This document shows positions 8,174-10,534 of a stretch of DNA of 10,534 nucleotides, piece after piece. Source of the stretch: RGIG6353 sp045660745 (GTDB lineage Bacteria; Bacillota; Clostridia; Oscillospirales; SIG627); assembly GCA_045660745.1 (NCBI GenBank), contig JAZREJ010000047.1:1-10534 (forward strand), in the 5' to 3' direction. The notes under the pieces are model-generated. The model searched no databases and was not told the origin of the DNA. It saw only the letters and a program-made list of their open reading frames with translations. Position 1 is the stretch's first letter. The number at the start of each line of letters is the position of its first letter. Made by a program: the position numbers and the translations under genes.

Positions 8174-8209
8174 TTTTTTTATTTTTCCTATTCCTTTTTT
8201 CGTTTTTTT
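8174..8209 (+). other. T-rich tract between yycI and the murA promoter
   Basis: Of the 36 nt directly after the yycI stop, 28 are T, in runs of five to seven broken by A, CC or CG. No GC-rich hairpin precedes it, so it is not a classical intrinsic terminator. It may act as curved or UP-like DNA upstream of the murA promoter, or weakly release transcripts. Functional meaning is not known. Confidence 0.4.
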
Positions 8210-8210
8210 G

Positions 8211-8230
8211 TGTTACAATGTAAATATAAT
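8211..8230 (+). promoter_or_regulatory. Candidate murA promoter (extended -10 and TATAAT)
   Basis: Two overlapping -10 candidates are present: TGTTACAAT at 8211-8219 (an extended -10, TGnTACAAT), and a perfect TATAAT at 8225-8230. The -35 region for either falls in the T-rich tract and matches poorly, so the extended -10 or an activator may compensate. With TATAAT as -10, transcription would begin near 8237 and give a leader of about 39 nt before ATG 8276. Confidence 0.5.
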
Positions 8231-8235
8231 GTCAA
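8219..8235 (+). promoter_or_regulatory. Candidate WalR box in the murA promoter
   Basis: The sequence is TGTAAA, 5 nt, TGTCAA. The known WalR consensus is TGTWAH-N5-TGTWAH, so 11 of 12 positions fit with the correct 11-nt period; the only mismatch is C for W in the second half. A third half-site-like TGTTAC lies at 8211-8216 but with an 8-nt period. The box covers the -10 TATAAT (8225-8230), a position that in known regulons usually means repression. The surrounding DNA is AT-rich, so chance cannot be excluded. Confidence 0.4.
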
Positions 8236-8248
8236 AACATGTGTTTTG
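8233..8248 (+). repeat. Perfect inverted repeat at the predicted murA transcription start
   Basis: CAAAACA (8233-8239) and TGTTTTG (8242-8248) are perfect inverted copies separated by 2 nt. A second palindrome, CTTTCGAAAG (8252-8261), follows and overlaps the AAAGGA ribosome binding site (8258-8263). The first is placed where a dimeric operator would sit, but no known regulator is recognised. Confidence 0.35.
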
Positions 8249-8275
8249 AAGCTTTCGAAAGGACCAACCATTATA

Positions 8276-9550
8276 ATGGATAAACTTATAATTAACGGCG
8301 GAAAGCCTTTAATTGGCGAAATTGCAATTTCGGGCATGAAGAATTCCGCAGTTGCAATTCTTCTCGCCAACATAATGATAGAAGACGAGTGCACGATAGA
8401 GAATTTGCCCGATATCAGTGACGTTAACCGCTCGCTTGAAATACTTGAAGCAATGGGTGCGAGCATTACACGCCTTGGTGACGGATGCGTTAAAATAAAT
8501 TCAGCAAATATCACTCCTTGCTCATCTCCCGACGATCTTGTAAGAAAGATGCGAGCTTCCTACTACGTGCTTGGCGCTGAGCTTGCTCGTTTTGGCAGAA
8601 CAAACGTTGCTTGCCCCGGAGGATGCGATTTCGGAGTACGTCCTATCGACCAGCATATAAAGGGTTTTGAAGCGCTTGGCGCTACAGTATCCGTAAACGA
8701 CAGACATATAATCGCACTTACCGACAATGGATTGCGCGGAGGATCAGTCTTTATGGACGTTGTATCCGTAGGTGCAACAATAAACGTAATGCTGGCGGCA
8801 GTGAAGGCAAAGGGCGTTACTGTAATCGAAAATGCCGCTCGTGAGCCTCACATAGTTGACACTGCGAACTTCCTCAACGCATGTGGCGCGAAGATCAGCG
8901 GTGCAGGTACTGACGTTATTAAGATTACAGGTGTCAACTCACTACACGGTGTTACATACAGAATAATCCCCGATATGATAGAAGCGGGAACATTCATGGT
9001 CCTTGCTGCTGCAACAAGAGGAAAACTCAAGGTATCTAACATCATTCCCAAGCATCTTGAATCCATATCTGCAAAGCTCGAAGAAATGGGAGCAACAGTT
9101 GAGGAAGATGATGAATCTGTAACAGTAAGTCTTACGGGAGACCTCTCCCCCGCAAACGTAAAGACTCAGCCTTATCCCGGATTTCCCACAGATATGAATC
9201 CTCAGATGTGCGTTCTCATGTGCCTTGCAAACGGTAAAAGCCGTATGATGGAGGGCGTATGGGACAACCGTTTCCGCTACGTTGAGGAGCTTAAACGAAT
9301 GGGAGCCGACATCAGTGTTTCCGACAGCAAGATAGCAAACGTCAACGGATCCTTCGACGGCTTGAGTGGTGCAAGCGTTCGTGCTATTGACCTCAGAGCA
9401 GGAGCTGCAATGGTCGTAGCAGGTCTCGCCGCAAAGGGAAAGACCGAGATAGACGATATATTCCATATCCAAAGAGGATATGAGGACATTGTAGGCAAGC
9501 TTCAGCGAGTAGGTGCTGATATCAAAATCGTTTCCACTCCCGATGCATGA
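8276..9550 (+). CDS. murA: UDP-N-acetylglucosamine 1-carboxyvinyltransferase MurA
   Basis: This 424-aa cytoplasmic enzyme transfers enolpyruvate from PEP to UDP-GlcNAc, the first committed step of peptidoglycan synthesis. The start ATG 8276 (MDKLIINGG) gives the normal family N-terminus; a 22-residue upstream extension has no family match. AAAGGA at 8258-8263 is 12 nt away, slightly long. Diagnostic residues are present: K22-N23 in ISGMKNSA, catalytic-loop C117 in ACPGGCDFGVRP (equivalent to E. coli C115, the target of fosfomycin), the catalytic Asp in GFPTDMNPQ, and the conserved Arg in DLRAGAAMV. The Cys rather than Asp in the loop predicts fosfomycin sensitivity at the target level. Firmicutes often have two MurA paralogues; which one this is cannot be told here. 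The gene has its own promoter region after yycI and ends before a strong terminator. Confidence 0.96.
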   Translation: MDKLIINGGKPLIGEIAISGMKNSAVAILLANIMIEDECTIENLPDISDVNRSLEILEAMGASITRLGDGCVKINSANITPCSSPDDLVRKMRASYYVLGAELARFGRTNVACPGGCDFGVRPIDQHIKGFEALGATVSVNDRHIIALTDNGLRGGSVFMDVVSVGATINVMLAAVKAKGVTVIENAAREPHIVDTANFLNACGAKISGAGTDVIKITGVNSLHGVTYRIIPDMIEAGTFMVLAAATRGKLKVSNIIPKHLESISAKLEEMGATVEEDDESVTVSLTGDLSPANVKTQPYPGFPTDMNPQMCVLMCLANGKSRMMEGVWDNRFRYVEELKRMGADISVSDSKIANVNGSFDGLSGASVRAIDLRAGAAMVVAGLAAKGKTEIDDIFHIQRGYEDIVGKLQRVGADIKIVSTPDA

Positions 9551-9581
9551 TATAGTTGAAAATTATCTTGATTGGGGTTGC

Positions 9582-9605
9582 GTGTTGTAAGTCAACACAG
9601 TTTTT
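9582..9605 (+). terminator. Weak hairpin with T-tract after murA
   Basis: GTGTTG (9582-9587) pairs with CAACAC (9593-9598) around a 5-nt loop, followed by AG and five T (9601-9605). A 6-bp stem with an offset tract is weak. It may act as a first, leaky terminator before the strong one 30 nt later. Confidence 0.35.
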
Positions 9606-9634
9606 GCGTTTCTAAAAGTGAAAAAATATTTGGT

Positions 9635-9678
9635 GAGCTTCTGTGCGTGACGAAATCCCGCGCAGAAGCTCTCTTTTT
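9635..9678 (+). terminator. Strong intrinsic terminator of the murA transcript
   Basis: A 13-bp stem pairs 9635-9647 (GAGCTTCTGTGCG) with 9659-9671 (CGCGCAGAAGCTC) with one G·U pair. The loop is 11 nt, and the tail TCTTTTT runs to 9678. The GC-rich stem plus U-run is the standard factor-independent form. It isolates the queT unit from the wal-murA operon. Confidence 0.88.
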
Positions 9679-9702
9679 GCCTTGAAATGACTTGACGAAG
9701 GA

Positions 9703-9717
9703 GCAGTTCTTCACTGC
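9703..9717 (+). repeat. Small inverted repeat just upstream of the queT promoter
   Basis: GCAGT (9703-9707) and ACTGC (9713-9717) surround TCTTC. It lies 6 nt before the -35 box of the queT promoter, where a regulator could bind, but no known operator is recognised and a 5-bp repeat can arise by chance. Confidence 0.2.
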
Positions 9718-9723
9718 ATAATA

Positions 9724-9752
9724 TTGACATAAGAATAATTTTATGATAAAAT
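9724..9752 (+). promoter_or_regulatory. Sigma-A type promoter for queT
   Basis: A perfect -35 box TTGACA (9724-9729) and a near-perfect -10 box TAAAAT (9747-9752) are separated by exactly 17 nt. The predicted start is near 9759, which gives an ~85-nt leader containing a hairpin and the preQ1 riboswitch. This is the best promoter in the window. Confidence 0.85.
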
Positions 9753-9757
9753 AGCTG

Positions 9758-9791
9758 TCGGTATTTCCATCTGTTATTTTGGTCATACCGA
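9758..9791 (+). promoter_or_regulatory. Leader hairpin directly before the preQ1 aptamer
   Basis: TCGGTAT (9758-9764) pairs with ATACCGA (9785-9791) around a 20-nt loop that contains a possible inner CCA/TGG pair (9767-9769 with 9780-9782). It begins at the predicted transcription start and abuts the first aptamer stem, sharing A9791. It could protect the 5' end of the mRNA or stack on the aptamer. Confidence 0.4.
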
Positions 9792-9833
9792 AGTGAGTTC
9801 GTAACCATCCTCACTTAAAACAAAACTAAGGAG
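9791..9833 (+). promoter_or_regulatory. PreQ1-I riboswitch controlling queT translation
   Basis: Stem P1 is a perfect 7 bp: AAGTGAG (9791-9797) with CTCACTT (9810-9816). The loop (9798-9809) contains GTAACC, matching the core of class I preQ1 aptamers; C9805 corresponds to the C that pairs with the ligand. The A-rich 3' tail (9817-9829) ends in ACTAAGGAG, the conserved tail sequence, and G9801-T9802 can pair with A9825-C9826 to close the H-type pseudoknot. The AAGGAG (9828-9833) is the ribosome binding site of the gene at 9845, so ligand binding should block translation. The downstream gene is a queuosine-precursor transporter, which independently supports the call. Confidence 0.9.
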
Positions 9834-9844
9834 AAAAAACAACC

Positions 9845-10321
9845 ATGAAAAAAAGTTCAGCAGCATACGTCTCTCAAGGTGCGCTCATTGCCGCACTTTA
9901 CATCATTTTAACCGAAATATCGGCAATCTTCGGACTGTCCGGAGGGGTTATACAGTTAAGACTTTCCGAGGCTCTCTGTGTACTCCCGATATATTTTCCT
10001 GCCGCTATTCCCGGTCTTTTTATTGGATGTATTATATCCAACCTCTTGACAGGGTGTGTCATTTGGGATATCATTTTCGGAAGTCTTGCCACTCTCATCG
10101 GTGCTCTTTTTACCAGAATTTTAAGAAAACGAAAATACCTTGCCACCATTCCTCCGGTAATTGCAAATACACTTATAATCCCGCCTGTTTTAAAATTTGT
10201 TTACTGCTTTAATGATGCCATATGGTTCATCTACGTCACGGTGTTTATAGGAGAGATCCTCTCCTGTACCTTACTTGGGTCAGCCATTATCGCATTTATC
10301 AGCAAAAGGAAAAAGGCATAA
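9845..10321 (+). CDS. queT: QueT-family queuosine precursor ECF transporter S component
   Basis: This 158-aa membrane protein has about five to six hydrophobic segments and the family hallmarks: an N-terminal GALIAALYIILTEIS helix, IQLRLSEALCVLP, a PAAIPGLFIGCIISNLL stretch, DIIFGSLATLIGAL, and PPVIANTLIIPPVL. QueT proteins are substrate-binding S components of energy-coupling factor transporters that work with a shared EcfA-EcfA'-EcfT module to import preQ1 or related 7-deazaguanines for tRNA queuosine synthesis. No Ecf or que genes are within the window, so the energising module and salvage enzymes must be elsewhere. ATG 9845 follows AAGGAG (9828-9833) by 11 nt, and that site lies in the tail of a preQ1-I riboswitch, so import is likely shut down when preQ1 is plentiful. 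Length is normal for the family. Confidence 0.93.
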   Translation: MKKSSAAYVSQGALIAALYIILTEISAIFGLSGGVIQLRLSEALCVLPIYFPAAIPGLFIGCIISNLLTGCVIWDIIFGSLATLIGALFTRILRKRKYLATIPPVIANTLIIPPVLKFVYCFNDAIWFIYVTVFIGEILSCTLLGSAIIAFISKRKKA

Positions 10322-10338
10322 AAAAGTCGCCTTCCGCT

Positions 10339-10389
10339 CACAAATTTCAAGGAAAACTTTTGTGTTATACGCAAATTGCGTTGAAATTT
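10339..10389 (+). repeat. Overlapping inverted repeats downstream of queT
   Basis: AAATTTCAA (10342-10350) is a perfect inverted copy of TTGAAATTT (10381-10389), with a small ACGCA/TGCGT hairpin (10369-10373 with 10377-10381) inside. A competing stem pairs CACAAA (10339-10344) with TTTGTG (10359-10364). The stems are AT-rich and have no U-run, so this is not a clear terminator. It may stabilise the queT mRNA 3' end or be part of the structured element that follows. Confidence 0.5.
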
Positions 10390-10403
10390 CCTATAATAAA
10401 TAT

Positions 10404-10534
10404 CCACCCGCATAGCGGGTGGTATTTCATTTTCGGGCATAGCCCTAAACGCTACTGGCTACGCACAAGTGCGTTTTAGATTGGCCTGCCAGCCACGCAA
10501 CTGTTACTTACTACCCATAAATGGGTCCTGCGGG
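10404..10534 (+). repeat. Array of compact hairpins, possible structured repeat or ncRNA (runs off window)
   Basis: This gene-free end contains four perfect short hairpins with 2-3 nt A/T loops: CCACCCGC-ATA-GCGGGTGG (10404-10422), GGGC-ATA-GCCC (10435-10445), ACGCAC-AA-GTGCGT (10461-10474) and ACCCAT-AA-ATGGGT (10513-10526). CTGGC (10455-10459) and GCCAG (10488-10492) can enclose the third. The last six bases TGCGGG complement CCCGCA at 10407-10412, so the element may close beyond the edge. The first hairpin followed by TATTTCATTTTC could end queT transcripts, though the tract is interrupted. I do not recognise a named family. Confidence 0.6.

Noticed and set aside
8174..8209. T-rich tract as an intrinsic terminator for the wal operon
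   Set aside because: No stable stem precedes the T-runs; the last bases of yycI form no GC-rich hairpin.
8210..8275. 22-residue N-terminal extension of MurA
   Set aside because: The extension overlaps the promoter elements, and MurA proteins start at the M(D/E)K(L/I)…I(N/R)GG region, matching ATG 8276.
8942..9472. 176-codon open frame on the - strand inside murA
   Set aside because: It lies wholly within a clear, full-length MurA with all catalytic motifs. The antisense translation is Cys-rich and without recognisable family features, so it is a shadow.
9692..9720. Second promoter with TTGACG and TGCATA upstream of queT
   Set aside because: 17-nt spacing is fine, but the -10 is poor and the promoter at 9724-9752 fits much better.
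9563..9814. - strand frames (83 and 64 codons) across the murA-queT gap
   Set aside because: They run through the terminator hairpin, the queT promoter and the riboswitch leader, with no ribosome binding site or family motif.
10392..10397. TATAAT as a promoter for the hairpin array
   Set aside because: No acceptable -35 box at 16-18 nt spacing; bases at 10369-10374 read ACGCAA.
10222..10479. 85-codon + strand frame across the queT 3' end and the hairpin array
   Set aside because: Starts inside queT in another frame and its translation after 10321 follows the inverted repeats, so it is not credible as a gene.

Overview
The window looks like chromosomal DNA from a low-to-moderate GC Gram-positive bacterium of the Bacillota, most likely class Clostridia (an Oscillospirales-like gut or rumen lineage is my guess). 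The support is: strong AAGGAG-type ribosome binding sites, two TTG starts, a WalR-WalK-YycH-YycI cassette, and a class I preQ1 riboswitch in front of a QueT-type transporter. All nine genes are on the + strand. No tRNA, rRNA, CRISPR array, transposase or phage gene was seen.

Positions 78-3189 hold three tightly packed genes: an RluA/RluD-family pseudouridine synthase, a membrane protein with an HExxH motif (DUF3810-like), and an exported protein with a stalk-like domain, a Pro-rich linker and a polysaccharide-deacetylase-like domain that has lost its catalytic motifs. Spacing of 2, 32 and 18 nt suggests that they are co-transcribed with the downstream two-component genes.

Positions 3208-8173 hold the essential cell-wall stress system: response regulator WalR (YycF), sensor kinase WalK (YycG), and the membrane-anchored accessory proteins YycH and YycI, whose genes overlap by 4 nt. 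Instead of the yycJ-htrA genes that follow in Bacillus, the next gene is murA (8276-9550), the first committed enzyme of peptidoglycan synthesis. murA has its own promoter region. A near-consensus WalR box (TGTAAA-N5-TGTCAA) overlaps its -10 element, which suggests that the adjacent regulator may control murA directly.

murA ends in a strong intrinsic terminator (9635-9678). A separate unit follows: a good sigma-A promoter (TTGACA-N17-TAAAAT), a leader hairpin, a preQ1-I riboswitch whose tail runs into the ribosome binding site, and queT (9845-10321), the predicted substrate-binding membrane subunit of an ECF transporter for queuosine precursors.

The last ~200 nt have no credible gene but are packed with short perfect hairpins with 2-3 nt A/T loops. 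They look like a structured intergenic repeat or non-coding RNA that continues past the window edge. This element and the dead-enzyme domain beside walR are the least explained parts of the window.
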